The notes under the pieces are model-generated. The model searched no databases. It had not been told where the DNA came from and worked only from the letters and a program-made list of their open reading frames with translations. The position numbers and the translations under genes are program-made. From the NCBI GenBank assembly GCA_907163375.1, contig CAJQUW010005296.1, positions 310,001 through 374,000 of the forward strand: a DNA stretch of 64,000 nt. Reading direction: 5' to 3'. Source of the stretch: Prostheceraeus crozeri (Eukaryota > Platyhelminthes > Polycladida > Euryleptidae). This document shows positions 34,160 through 45,091 of the stretch, piece after piece. Numbering within the stretch: the first letter of the stretch is position 1; every line of letters starts with the position of its first letter.

Positions 34160-35924
34160 TAAGATTATATTGACAATTATTCATCAGTGATAATCAATCA
34201 TTTCTCATCAATTCAAAACAAGACGAATTCAGAATAAACAGCACAGCAGGGATTGCAAATAATTGATGTGTAAATAAAAAAATCAATTATTTTTCTATCA
34301 ATCAATTAATCACAATTGATTTCCGATTTTCTTAATAGGCCTATTAAGAATATCTCAACAGCGAAATGAATTAGTGTGAAAAGAATAACTATATGATGAA
34401 TTTGAATAATTGTTATATTCAACATGGCACGTCTCCCTAGATTGGAATTTGGCTCCTATTCGACGCGTTGTCTCAATGGAACACACGACTTGGGGTTGAC
34501 TGAACGATAAGGATTGCATTTCCTAGAAAAATCAAGCGCAGCCAGCAGACAACAAGTGATACCTGGCTCTATGTTCCCTAATGCGGAGAATCATTGGGTA
34601 CTTATGGGTTATCTCCCCCACGTTTTCAAATTTGCCTAAAATCCGTAGAAAGGAATCAATCGTCACAAAACATAAAGCACGTGTTCGTGAGGACAGTTTC
34701 TACCTACATACCAAAATCTGTGCAAATCGGACAAGCACTTTGTGAATTAGGGGTGATAACTTGAAGTGCATCGATGTCTGAAACTTGAACTTCTTCTGAT
34801 CTCATCGTATGAGCAGAAAGCACTTGAGGTCAACAAAGTCATTTCGCAACAACTCGTGAAGTGATGATGACCAGGCTACATCTCGTAGACTGATATTGTT
34901 AACTTAAAAAAAGTGTGGCAAGGTAGTGGACGTGGAAAGGTTTCAAATAGCAGTGGATGAGACGAAGAGGGAGAGAGAACAATGCATGAGCAACAATGAC
35001 GCTTCGAACAGACGACCTCAGCAGGCTGTTGACATCGCTACACTTCGCATTGTCGTCTCTAATGCAAAAACTAGGCCTATAGGCCTACTTGTTCGATCTT
35101 CATAAATTTTTGTACGTGGATAGGAAATATACCAAAGTAGGTCTACCTGAAGTTTGGTGATGATTCATTCGCATTTGCAGATTTGAGACAAATTTGAAAA
35201 CGTGGGTGGGGGGGATGATCCATACGTACCAATTATTGTTATCGGTGGTGGAAAAACTGAGCTAAAGTATGGATGACATGCGTGTATGCAGTCCGTACGC
35301 CTGCGATTTTCAATTGTCAAATGGAAGCTTGTCTCAAAGGACTGTGTGAAGACCTCAATGGAGTTTCAATGTACAAATGTTTAAGGTGAATTTTTGAAAA
35401 CATGGGAATACTGCCAAGTGCTAACATAGGCGGAATTTATGGTCACTGATCCAATTAATTGCATTCAATTGACAACTAATTTCAATTAATTAATAATTGG
35501 ATGGGAATTATCTATCAATTAATTGGTCCAATTAAATTGCAGTTAATGTTTGTCAAATTAATGATTTGAAATCCCTGAGCACAACACCGGATTTCTCCAT
35601 TAAAGTCCGGGTAATCATTAGATCCCGGTGATATGATATTCTTTTCCCTAAATCTAGATTGCTGATCAGAGAAAATAGGGGATAATATGGAACATTCGTG
35701 CAAAAAAATGAAACATCTAAATTCTTCATCTCTTATTCACCAGACTAGAAATCGCTTACTGTCTCTGAACTGCTAGATATTTTACATGTTTTCACAATGA
35801 AAATTTCAGTTTGAGTGGCTATCATATTGCATAAAATAAACTTTGGGAGACATTACAACTTGTACGAACTTGTCCCATGTGTGGGCACGTTGTTCTGAAT
35901 CATTGAGCAAGTATATTACGTAGA
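34160..35924. other. Intronic/upstream region of ankyrin gene A, no exon recognised
   Basis: Upstream of the ankyrin exon acceptor. A weak inverted pair (about 34595-34650 and 35180-35235, sharing CACGTTTTCAAATTTG) may be a degenerate MITE. AATT-rich runs at 34265-34325 and 35450-35550. No upstream exon could be identified. Confidence 0.45.
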
Positions 35925-37069
35925 GTAGCAACTCACTATTAATTAAATCCCCAATGTGTATGCAGCTTTGATTTTACTATATGAACTCAAGTTGAGACCC
36001 GGTTTCAAATGTGAGATATGCACACTTTTACACTTCTGAAGAAATTACCATGGAATTCACTGATCAAGATACCAATATATTAGGAATAATATCTTCTTGC
36101 AAATCTTTCGTGTCAATACAACCTTGGAGAGATAATGCTTGCTGTATTATTAATTCAATGGGTAACTATTTCTGTGTACTCTAAAGCTCCATTCACACAG
36201 GCGACAGCGACACCTTGCGACATTGACGACACCGTTCAGACCAACTCGGCGACGCTCTGACGACATTTCGACGGCATTCACGCGACAAACTAACACAGAA
36301 TCATTAACGTTTTTCATAAATATCTTATTACTCATTATTGTGTTTTTTTATTATCACGATGAGCTTCCTTGCATGGTCAGCTTTCAAACGAATACAAATA
36401 TGGTTCGGTTATCAACTGCATTTTAGTTGATATTTTGTGAATGAATTACTCGTCAGTAACCGATCCTTTTCACCAAGCATGCTTAGTTATTGGCGTCAGC
36501 TCATTCTCAATAACATCCCTTTCAACTCACATCAAGGTTTACAGTAATTCAATTTCAATAATACAATTGTGAGGCAAGTAAACAATGAGATGCATTAATT
36601 AGGTATGTCATCAAAAGTTGGAATAACCACTACCCATCCCATGAATTTATCTCCACACATTTCCTTGTCATGTTTGATATAAAATTGAAGCAAATGTTTT
36701 TCTCTACACAAATATTCAGGTATCGCAAGCTCAAAACGAAAAGCAAATGATTTTGTTTTCGTTCTGACTACCAGCCATTACACATTTTTGTGTTCCTGCA
36801 CAGAAAGCTATGATCCTAAATCATTTGTCAAGTCATTCTCGTCTCAGCCACCTGCAGATGTGCGGGGCAAACCAGCGACTTCACGCGACATGACAAATTT
36901 TGGAGCTCCTATCTCTAACATAGGTCGCCGAGAATTTCAGAACATTTTTCTGATCGAGGAGCGTGTCACCGAATGTCACGTTCATGTCGCGTGAACGCGC
37001 AGGCATAGGTTTACATATACATGTAATCTTGAAATAACTAGACTACTGCAATTGACTGCACACGGTGTC

Positions 37070-37560
37070 ACGGAGATGGCGGTTTCATTTTTGAAATTTC
37101 CTAAATGATTTTTCAACGCTAACCCATGTAATTTGACCCGTAGAACACGATTTTGATGGTTTAAAAATCATTCATCGAGGGCTTTTTGAGAAAAATGCAA
37201 AAATTCAAAATGGCGGACTCTGAAACCGAAACTGCGTTCTACGAACTTCCATATCAATTTCCTAAGGAATTTCTCCATGCATGCTCATGTAATTTGACCC
37301 CTCGATTACGATTTTGATGGTTAAAAAATCATCGATCGAGGGCTTTTTGAGAAAAATGCAAAATTTCAAAATGGCGGACTCTGAAATCGAAACTGCGCTC
37401 TACACACTTCCATATCAATTTCCTATGGGATTTCTCCATGCATACCCATGTAATTTGACCTCTAGATTACGATTTTGATAGTAAGAAAATCATTGATCGA
37501 GGGCTTTTTGAGAAAAACGCAAAAATTCAAAATGGCGGACTCTGAAAATTCCATATCAAT
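37070..37560 (+). repeat. Tandem array, three ~161-bp units, left arm
   Basis: The marker GAGGGCTTTTTGAGAAAAA occurs near 37178, 37339 and 37500, a period of about 161 bp. Each unit also contains CAAAATGGCGGACTCTGAAA and CATGTAATTTGACC. The same units in reverse complement lie at 38553-39012. Confidence 0.9.
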
Positions 37561-37899
37561 TTCCTAAATGATTTCTCAGTACATTCACATGGCTATCACA
37601 ATTAACAATTTCATCTCCGTATTGCATATTAGAAAATTAAAAGATTATATATATTTTTTCCGACAAACTTGCGACAGAAAGTTCCGTACCGGTACAACAG
37701 ATTACAAAAGTAAATTACTTTGTAATTCCAGAGGCGCTGAAATTTACCGTTTAAAGCAGTTTTACGAATCGAATAATTAAACAAGTCTAAACCAATCTAT
37801 GCTATACGCTATGGGACAGTGCATGTTACTCTTGCATAGGCATATTGAATGAAAAAAACAGCTTAATTTCCAAATGGCTATAATACCAAACAACACTTA

Positions 37900-38136
37900 T
37901 CAACAACTTCTACAAATGGCTAGCATTGTAGGCTCGCATTGCTGCAGAAATCTTCCAGGAAAGTTGGGATTGCTGGTGTCTTTCACCTTGTAATTTTCCC
38001 AGAAAGATACAAAATTGGAATGCAGGGTCTCGCTTACCTGCTCACTGTACATTCCCAAGCCTTGGTGCTTAGGGAAACAGAATTCCAGCACATGATGAAA
38101 TATGCAGTGTAACTTGGGTGTAATGGGTATGTTCAA
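37900..38136 (-). pseudogene. Transposon-type protein C-terminal fragment
   Basis: The 78-codon frame reads PKLHCIFHHVLEFCFPKHQG then LGMYSEQVSETLHSNFVSFW. The pattern K-x-H-x-x-x-H-H-x-x-E-F...GLGxYSEQxxExxHxxF recurs in C-terminal regions of uncharacterised transposon proteins in animal genomes (my recollection; family name not certain). No complete gene surrounds it; it appears captured between the two repeat arms. Confidence 0.4.
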
Positions 38137-38552
38137 TGCTAATACATCATCGCAGAATTTCTCTATGGAATCGCATGGAGACCTAGCTGTTTCACGTGAT
38201 TCGTCGCTATGTGGCTACCAAGTAAACAATAGTTATAGCGGATGCATGTATTGGTGTCTTGATGAAGACATCATGCCTTCGATCATTGCCTTAGACTGTC
38301 TAACAACGGCAATCAAGACAGGGATATATGCATTCCCTATCGCACTGTTGTATACTCGGTCGCCACGCAGCAACGAATCATGTGACATAGCTAGGTCGCC
38401 CTGCATACAGTTTTGATGATGGCGGATGAAACCAATGTGTGCAAAGTAAACAATCCTTTGCACAATAGAGTGTACTTGATACTGAATAATTCGTTCATAT
38501 GCAGACCTACAATTACATGTATAACCCCCACATGTGTATGCAGAATTTCCAT

Positions 38553-39012
38553 ACCCTGCGTTTTTCTCAAAAAGCCCTCGATCAATGATTTTCTTACTAT
38601 CAAAATCGTAATCTAGAGGTCAAATTACATGGGTATGCATGGAGAAATCCCATAGGAAATTGATATGGAAGTGTGTAGAGCGCAGTTTCGATTTCAGAGT
38701 CCGCCATTTTGAAATTTTGCATTTTTCTCAAAAAGCCCTCGATCGATGATTTTTTAACCATCAAAATCGTAATCGAGGGGTCAAATTACATGAGCATGCA
38801 TGGAGAAATTCCTTAGGAAATTGATATGGAAGTTCGTAGAACGCAGTTTCGGTTTCAGAGTCCGCCATTTTGAATTTTTGCATTTTTCTCAAAAAGCCCT
38901 CGATGAATGATTTTTAAACCATCAAAATCGTGTTCTACGGGTCAAATTACATGGGTTAGCTTTGAAAAATCATTTAGGAAATTTCAAAAATGAAACCGCC
39001 ATCTCCGTGACA
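38553..39012 (-). repeat. Tandem array, three ~161-bp units, right arm (inverted)
   Basis: Mirror of the left array. Corresponding units agree almost perfectly across the loop (for example CATTGATCGAGGGCTTTTTG with both flanks and the unit-specific CTCTAGATTACG / CCTCGATTACG variants). Unit-by-unit order is preserved, so the whole arm was duplicated by inversion rather than each array expanding independently. Confidence 0.9.
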
Positions 39013-39997
39013 CCGTGTGCAACGATTGACAGTGTCGCTACCGTGTCGTGTCGCCTGTCTGAATGCAGCTTAATGTTAATCCTTATTAAAAGAGCGTGAT
39101 TATATCACCTTTCCCAAGCGTGATCACATCAATAACCACCCGCCACTGAAAGAGCAAAATATCATAATCTATTATAATGATTATAACTAACTTTAAAAAA
39201 GTAAATGGATTCACATTTCTATTCAGATTCAAGAAATGATACATAAATTTAGTGAGTCATGAAATTATGCCGATAAAAATTTAATTGTTAATTTGAAATT
39301 TCAGTCAAGAAGAACAATAAGATCTCAACTTCTCCATGAATACCTGCATTGTAATGCGGCTCATGAAATTTTGTTGATAATCAGCTTAATTTTCGCTCCA
39401 TCAAAATCCCTGTTAGTAAATTTCCATTCATTTTACTACCTGATAACCTTCATAGTATTCATATAGAGACACAAAATCTCTAGTATATAAACAAAATATT
39501 TTGCAAAAATTCCGCTTCTTGAAAGGTGATCAAAATTTTTGGACCGCAGCAATCTATTCTCTTCGAAACACTTCATCTTTTGATATAAATATTTTCAATT
39601 TAAACATTTGAGTCGATAGTCTACTTACTACATTCTTGCTCTATGTTCAAAATACTTACATACATTACTCTACTATTAGACAAATTCGGTGATTCAAAAT
39701 TCAAAAACGATGTGTACAAATATTATGTTTGAATGAAAGTTTCAGTTTTCTTTAATGTCAGCACTTTCACTTCGGGCCTGACGCTTAATTGAAAAAAATT
39801 GTTTTAAACGTTTATTTAAAAGGTATGTTTTACATATTTTTTTCAAAAATGTTTTTTCCTGTCCTGGCATTCGATTGAAACAATGTGAGCTTATCAATTA
39901 TGTCGTTAAATGAATATATTCAGCATTTACAATTAAAAACAAATTTGTATTTATCAAAATTCGATGAAATGTTTGTCGAGAAAAAACTTATTGAATT

Positions 39998-40178
39998 CAT
40001 ATCGGAGTAGGCAAAAACCAGTTCTGTCTTCTTCTAAAATTTATGGCTAAGAGATGATGTTAAAAACTATTTACAGGCCCGACGTTTCACGCCTTCGCGC
40101 TTCCTCAGGGGCAACACAAACTAAAAACACCTACTCCGATATGAAACGTAGTCTTCTGTTCGCGGCCATCCTATTCGC
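39998..40178 (-). mobile_element. 181-bp insertion with 10-bp target duplication and hammerhead-like core
   Basis: TTATTGAATT occurs at 39988-39997 and 40179-40188, framing 181 bp. Within it a 16-bp perfect inverted repeat (TTCATATCGGAGTAGG, 39996-40011; inverse 40130-40145) encloses, on the minus strand, CCTGAGGAAG - short GCGC/GCGT stem - TGAAACGTCGGG. The stretch CTGAGGA fits the conserved CUGANGA and GAAA follows the stem, the arrangement of hammerhead ribozymes. No coding sequence. It resembles a solo terminal repeat of a Penelope-like element or a retrozyme (inference). Confidence 0.6.
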
Positions 40179-40188
40179 TTATTGAATT

Positions 40189-42949
40189 TTAGATGAAATT
40201 TGAGAGTTGTGATGATGTTTGTATTATGCTCCGTTAGTAGCCTAAATAAATAGTATCACTTAACCAAATACTGAACAATAACCTACATTGAATTTACATT
40301 ATCGAAAGATTTCAGAACCAGTGCACGTATAGATAATTTTATGACTATATTATTGTCTATACATCCCATGAAAGTGATGCATTAATGAAATAATGGGATT
40401 ACAGATCATGAAGTGAATTACATGGTCCGTTGTCTTTTATTACGAGTTAACGAAGTGCGTGATGATGAAATAATTTAGAACAAGTTCGCAAATCAATGCA
40501 ATAAATCCATCGTCATTGTTATACAGCAATATTTTGTAGTTCATCTTTTCAGTTGTTTGCAGAGAAAACGCATTTTCCAGCATGTACTCCGAGATTCCTC
40601 TGCAATATTTCATGCGTCAATCCCATTGTACAAAATTGACTTTCTAGAACTGCTGTGCTGCATGAGTAGAGAATAATGCTTTGACAATACCAGATGGTTC
40701 CGTCTCAAAACCTATTCTCATCGGCTTCCTCTATGCCAAGTTCAGGATGAACACTACCTTCAAAAACTCGAAGGAGATGCTTTCGCAACGCATTGGGCAA
40801 GTGGTCCTGGGGCGCAGTCTCATCACCAACGATAAAATTCCTAACAAGTTTCGTTTGCTCGGCGTTCATCGTCAATTTTGTCTGCAGATTCGCAGCAAGT
40901 TGGCCTATATAGCCTATCGGTGGTTGTACTGCCATTGTCGCTCATTTTTCGATCACATGCTTATAAGCATCGTCTTTCGTGCAGAATATTTTACTTATCT
41001 ACCACTTCTTCTATAGTTCCATCGTCCTTTTGACTTGTCTAAAAAATTGAAACAGGATTCAAAACATGCAATATATCTTGTCCATGATCTTTCAAATGAT
41101 TGCATGATATAGTTGACCACTCGATAGGTGATCCATTTTGATGTGGCCTAATGTAAAGATAAAGAACTCTCCAAAAATTGAGTCGAAAATTACTGTCTTT
41201 AAAAATTTGCTTTACAGGACCGGCCTTCGGCGTCCAGCATCTCACGATCGATGTTAGCGAACTGGCATACGGATTCATGATGTTTCAGTTGAATTCTTGT
41301 ATAATTCATAAACGCGGCCATGTGGCTCCCTGGTGAGGAATTCAACATGCCAGGGGTGGAATGACGTTTGAAGGAGGATTTGGGAGGAATGAGGCTCGAA
41401 GGAGTATTTTGAATGAGCAAGATCTGTTGATTTGGAAATATGTTTTGTTACTATATTTGACTTCTTCTTTAAACTTGAATAGGGACCTGCTAGTTTAGCG
41501 GGAGGAATTGAGCATACTTTCAACGCTTAGGGAGGAATCTGAGCAAGAAGACTAAGAGCTACTGGCAAATCATTGAAAAAGCTGCATTAAGAATCAATTC
41601 TTAAAAAAACATGTTTTTCAGCGTGTTTAAATCATTGTTTTAAACACTGCTCTCAGCCATATATCAAATTGCGGTTCAATATCTTTTGGTTCAGCGGCAA
41701 TATTACATTGAGCTTCTAGAATGGATTACTAGAGTTTCTAGCTTAGCAACTTTAATTACCTTATTTTGAATAAATGGACTTTTCGAGGCTTGCTCACGGT
41801 TTGTGACATTTTGTCTTTTGGATGATTAATTTGGATAATTTTGAATTTGGATCTCATTGGATACATTGGAAATTTTGATATGGGGCATTTTTGAGAACTG
41901 GACATATTACCTACAATTCGCAAAATTTGAGAGTCATCAATAATTGCTTGTGATAACGTGTGGTAGGCTACTCTTTACTTTTCTCTTTTGTTACATGATC
42001 TGCGTTTCTCGGTTATAAAGAAAAATATTTTTTGTCGAATCAATTATTTCGACTTCTCATTCGATTTTTGTAACATCAACTAAATGAGCTCATGTTAAAT
42101 ATGTCATGTTAAATTCAAATGGAAGATGTAAATGACAGAATGAAATAGAAGAAATGGAATATTTTGGAAATTCATCCCATCAAGTCCAAGCATGTTTTCA
42201 AAGGTCATTCACTGGATACGTGTGCCTCATGAAATCAAGATTTTAATGCCATGTTTTAGTATTATGCTAATTGCTATTTCTATGAGATTCGTTGATTTGA
42301 AATATGATGTCATAAACTAAATTTTCCGAGCCGTTAGGTGATATCCACGTTATCTCATAGAAATACCGGTTAACATTTCTAAACTACTATCAGATAGTTT
42401 TGCTAATCTATACGTGTAAACATAGAAATTAACAATGCCATAGAAAGTCCTAGAATGGAAATTGAATGAAAATTATGGCACACGCCGGGGTAACTTAGCT
42501 GGGGCAAAATGTAAATTGTGCGAGCTGGTTTCCACGTTTTCTGATTGCCATTTATATTTATCAAGCCAATTTGTGATGTGGCTTGTTGCTCCTTGTCCAA
42601 AGATCATGTGCACAAAACCAATAATGAATTTACAAAATACTGCGGCGACAGGGTGACAAAGAAATCCTTTAAAAGGTTCTGTACCTTCATAATTTTGAAA
42701 CATCACTCCTATAATCTATCAAGAGTATATAATCAGACACATGTGCAACTTGAAATGTCGATTTACATGATAAACATTGTCCAGCTTGAAATCAGAGGCC
42801 AATAAATCTTCGGGTATTCATTTTACTTTAAAGGGCTCCTTTTTTCGTTATATTTGAACAACTTTCAAAATCTCTCCATGCATTCGACAGCTGCCAGATC
42901 AGCTACAAGATCAGCTGCCAAAAATATCATCGCACTATATCACTTAAGT
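40189..42949. other. Unassigned region with one half-MITE
   Basis: No gene family recognised. A 76-codon frame on minus (40705-40935) looks compositionally protein-like (MAVQPPIGYIGQLAANLQTK start) and an in-frame TGA lies just upstream; I cannot assign it. At 42450-42510 is the left part of the CTAGAATGGAAATT MITE family. GGAGGAAT-type words cluster at 41370-41535. Confidence 0.45.
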
Positions 42950-43667
42950 CAGTGATGGGCAACCAAGTTGGGATAGCGGGCCACAAGCAGTGGCCCGCGA
43001 AAATGCTCGCGGGCCACCAATTTTAAAAGGCAGTAGTATAGGCTTAATATTCTTTTATTCCGTACTTTTAAGTGCACGTATGGGCTGTTGCACCGTACGT
43101 GCATACATAGTGGTCGCACTAAATAACACGATTTTACATGCAGGCTAAATACATGCAGCAGTATTGTACGCAACTGATTTGTTTAATCGAAATGAATGAT
43201 AATTTACTTGCTACAATTCATGTGAGTATTAAAGAGCGAATAGGCCTATAACAGATCATGGAAGCTTATCTTTTGTGTAATTAAACGGTAATTTGACCTA
43301 CATTACTTCATTTCATCGAAAAACAACGTTCTGTAAGTGCAGTGCAGTTATCCGCCTGAAAGCCGCACAAGATAAAATTGATTTTGCTACTATTGTTGAT
43401 CATGCTACGGGTACATACGTGCACACATGTAACCCAAACATGTACAGCTTTCAAAAGCTGTGCATGGACTCCAGAAGTGGTAGCCGTGTGCTAATGCCGA
43501 TCGAGTATACGAAATACATATTAGTGTAGTAGTATACAAATGAAATTCAACAAGAATACTTGAAAAAATGTTGGCCTGTCAAAATCTTGCGGTTGGACTC
43601 CTCCATTCGTAGTCAAGGTCTAATTAACATAGACTCGTTCTAGGTTCATTGAGGCGTGTTTTATCAC

Positions 43668-44291
43668 TATCAATCAGTGGTGCCATCGAGCTGTATATAG
43701 AAGTATAGGTCAGGAAAACGGTTTTGGTGAGCTCGAAATTTTACTATGACGTACAAATTTTCAGCCGAAACCTTTGTCAAGTACAGCTTTAATGGCTGGC
43801 CAGGAAAGCGACGCTAAATCATTCCGTCGTGGAGTGTCACTCAGATTGACAGTGTCAGAAGACAAGCAAACAGACAGCAAAAGATAATAGAAATATGAAT
43901 GGAGCTGCCAATGAAACCAGTTGACAATCAGCGGATCAAAAGTCTTTACAAGGAAATCAAATCAAATCGTTCAAGAAGAGTCATAAAAAGAAGGTTCCTC
44001 TAACATCCAATTGACGTCCTCAAAAGCCATTCATAATAATGTTACTACTTTCACGAATATGCATCGCCTCAACAGATCGTCTGACGTTCGGATGCTGGAG
44101 GTTTGAGCCAAGAACTTTCCATGACAAGGGCAATCTTTCAGTTTGTGCTTGCGGTTCACCAATGTTGTGAAAGTGTGATAGGTGTTTAAACACGGGAGAG
44201 TTTTGATCTCTCAGATGCTCGCAAAATCTAGATTGTACAGTTCTGCAAGTCTCACCTATATATTTAACATTGCGTTGTGTGCACAAAATAG
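43668..44291 (-). mobile_element. 5'-truncated Penelope-like element inserted in the hAT element
   Basis: A 12-bp target duplication GTGTTTTATYAC lies at 43656-43667 and 44292-44303; the uninterrupted relative at 25.5 kb has a single GTGGTTTATTAC. The minus strand begins with the GIY-YIG region and runs through about 350 bases of 3' untranslated sequence. Near 43755-43790 is a weak hairpin-GAAA motif. Confidence 0.85.
44020..44291 (-). pseudogene. GIY-YIG endonuclease fragment of Penelope-like element
   Basis: The frame CTQRNVKYIGETCRTVQSRF - CEHLRD contains Y-I-G-E-T-x-R...R...EH, and later SVEAMHIRESSNIIMNGF with the conserved glutamate of the nuclease C-terminal helix. Only the last about 88 residues remain, the rest lost to the usual 5' truncation on insertion. 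The frame is open to the end, so this copy is younger than the 22-kb copies by this measure. Confidence 0.8.
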
Positions 44292-44577
44292 GTGTTTTAT
44301 TACCTATAGAAACATGCTCAGCAGGGCATCGAATACTATGTGACTTTGCATAAACTCGCGCCTGTGATGACCATTTTGTGCTTATACGAGAAGCAAATTC
44401 TAAAGTGGATCCGTCACCCTTAGATGCATCTCCAAAAGGTCGAAGTCGGAGTGAGTCATTTTCACATCATCGATTCAAATAATGTCCGCTGGCCACTTTC
44501 AATATGAGAGGCGGTGGCTGGCCACCCAATATGTGCCACCAAGTGGCTCGCCGGCCACTCGTTGCCCACCACTGACA

Positions 44578-45084
44578 TCTCAGAAATGATTGTAGGTAAA
44601 GAAGCTTTCAGTAAATTTATTCCAGATAAGCGCTAGGTTTCTTAACCGATTGACGGAGAAATTATGCAATAATTAGAAATTTTATCTGTGAATTCCTTAG
44701 ATTCTCTTCAACCAGCACACCGACCACTTTCAACTATAACTTTGTGAACCAAATTTTCATTCGTAGCACAGTATTAAAAATTGCATAATAGCTGTCAATG
44801 ACTGGCACAAATAGACACAGTATATTTATTAATCCATGGCATAGTAGGCTATTTCACATGAAACAATTCCACCATCTCACTTAAAATTCTCTTCACGAAA
44901 ATCCTGCAATTTTCTGTCAACAACTTCCACAACCAACTTGGCAAATAGGTTGAATCGAATCTGATCTACAAACCATAGATTTTTCTATGTGTCATCATGG
45001 TGCATATTATGCAAGATATCAAACTTCCATTCTAGTGTACTATTAATTCTATGCGTGCAAAGATTAGTACATTGCACTTATACA
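44578..45084. other. No gene recognised
   Basis: Short gap between two transposons; nothing supportable. Confidence 0.5.
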
Positions 45085-45091
45085 GGTTGGA

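Larger units (their letters stand above)
36185..39070. mobile_element. Harbinger-like non-autonomous element with mirror-image tandem arrays
   Basis: Ends AGCTCCATTCACACAGGCGA and the inverse of AGCTGCATTCAGACAGGCGA are flanked by TAA (36182-36184, 39071-39073), the 3-bp T-W-A type target duplication of PIF/Harbinger. The paralogous locus at 53.2 kb lacks it, showing the empty site. Inside are two long inverted arms, each with three tandem copies of a ~161-bp unit. The centre (37560-38550) holds a fragment of a transposon-type protein on minus. No Harbinger transposase or Myb gene was found, so it is non-autonomous. Confidence 0.85.
35925..39560. repeat. Segmental duplication, copy A (split by transposon)
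   Basis: 35925-36184 matches 52945-53215 and 39071-39560 matches about 53225-53690 in the same orientation (shared words: ATCCCCAATGTG, AAATGTGAGATATGCA, AGCGTGATCA, TGATAATCAGCT). Identity looks about 70-75% with small indels, so the duplication is old. The 2.9-kb element 36185-39070 interrupts copy A only. Confidence 0.7.
42950..44574. mobile_element. hAT-type non-autonomous element, copy 2, carrying a Penelope insertion
   Basis: Ends CAGTGATGGGCAACCAAG and GCCGGCCACTCG-TTGCCCACCACTG. The interior follows copy 1 (25065-25877) closely, e.g. CTTTTATTCCGTACTTTTAA and GTGGTCGCACTAAAT. Removing the 624-bp Penelope insert and one target copy gives about 989 bp. The flanking octamers (ACTTAAGT / ACATCTCA) do not match, so a rearrangement or mutation obscures its target duplication. 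Confidence 0.85.

Noticed and set aside
37071-39012. CRISPR-like or satellite array
   Set aside because: Units are ~161 bp with no spacers, occur only three times per arm, and lie within a transposon with a TAA target duplication.
40705-40935. 76-residue minus ORF, protein-like composition
   Set aside because: No family recognised, short, with a stop immediately upstream; kept only as a remark in the region entry.
43755-43790. Hammerhead-like motif in the Penelope 3' region (minus)
   Set aside because: The core (TTGACAA) has two mismatches and the stem does not pair well, so I left it out of the motif family.
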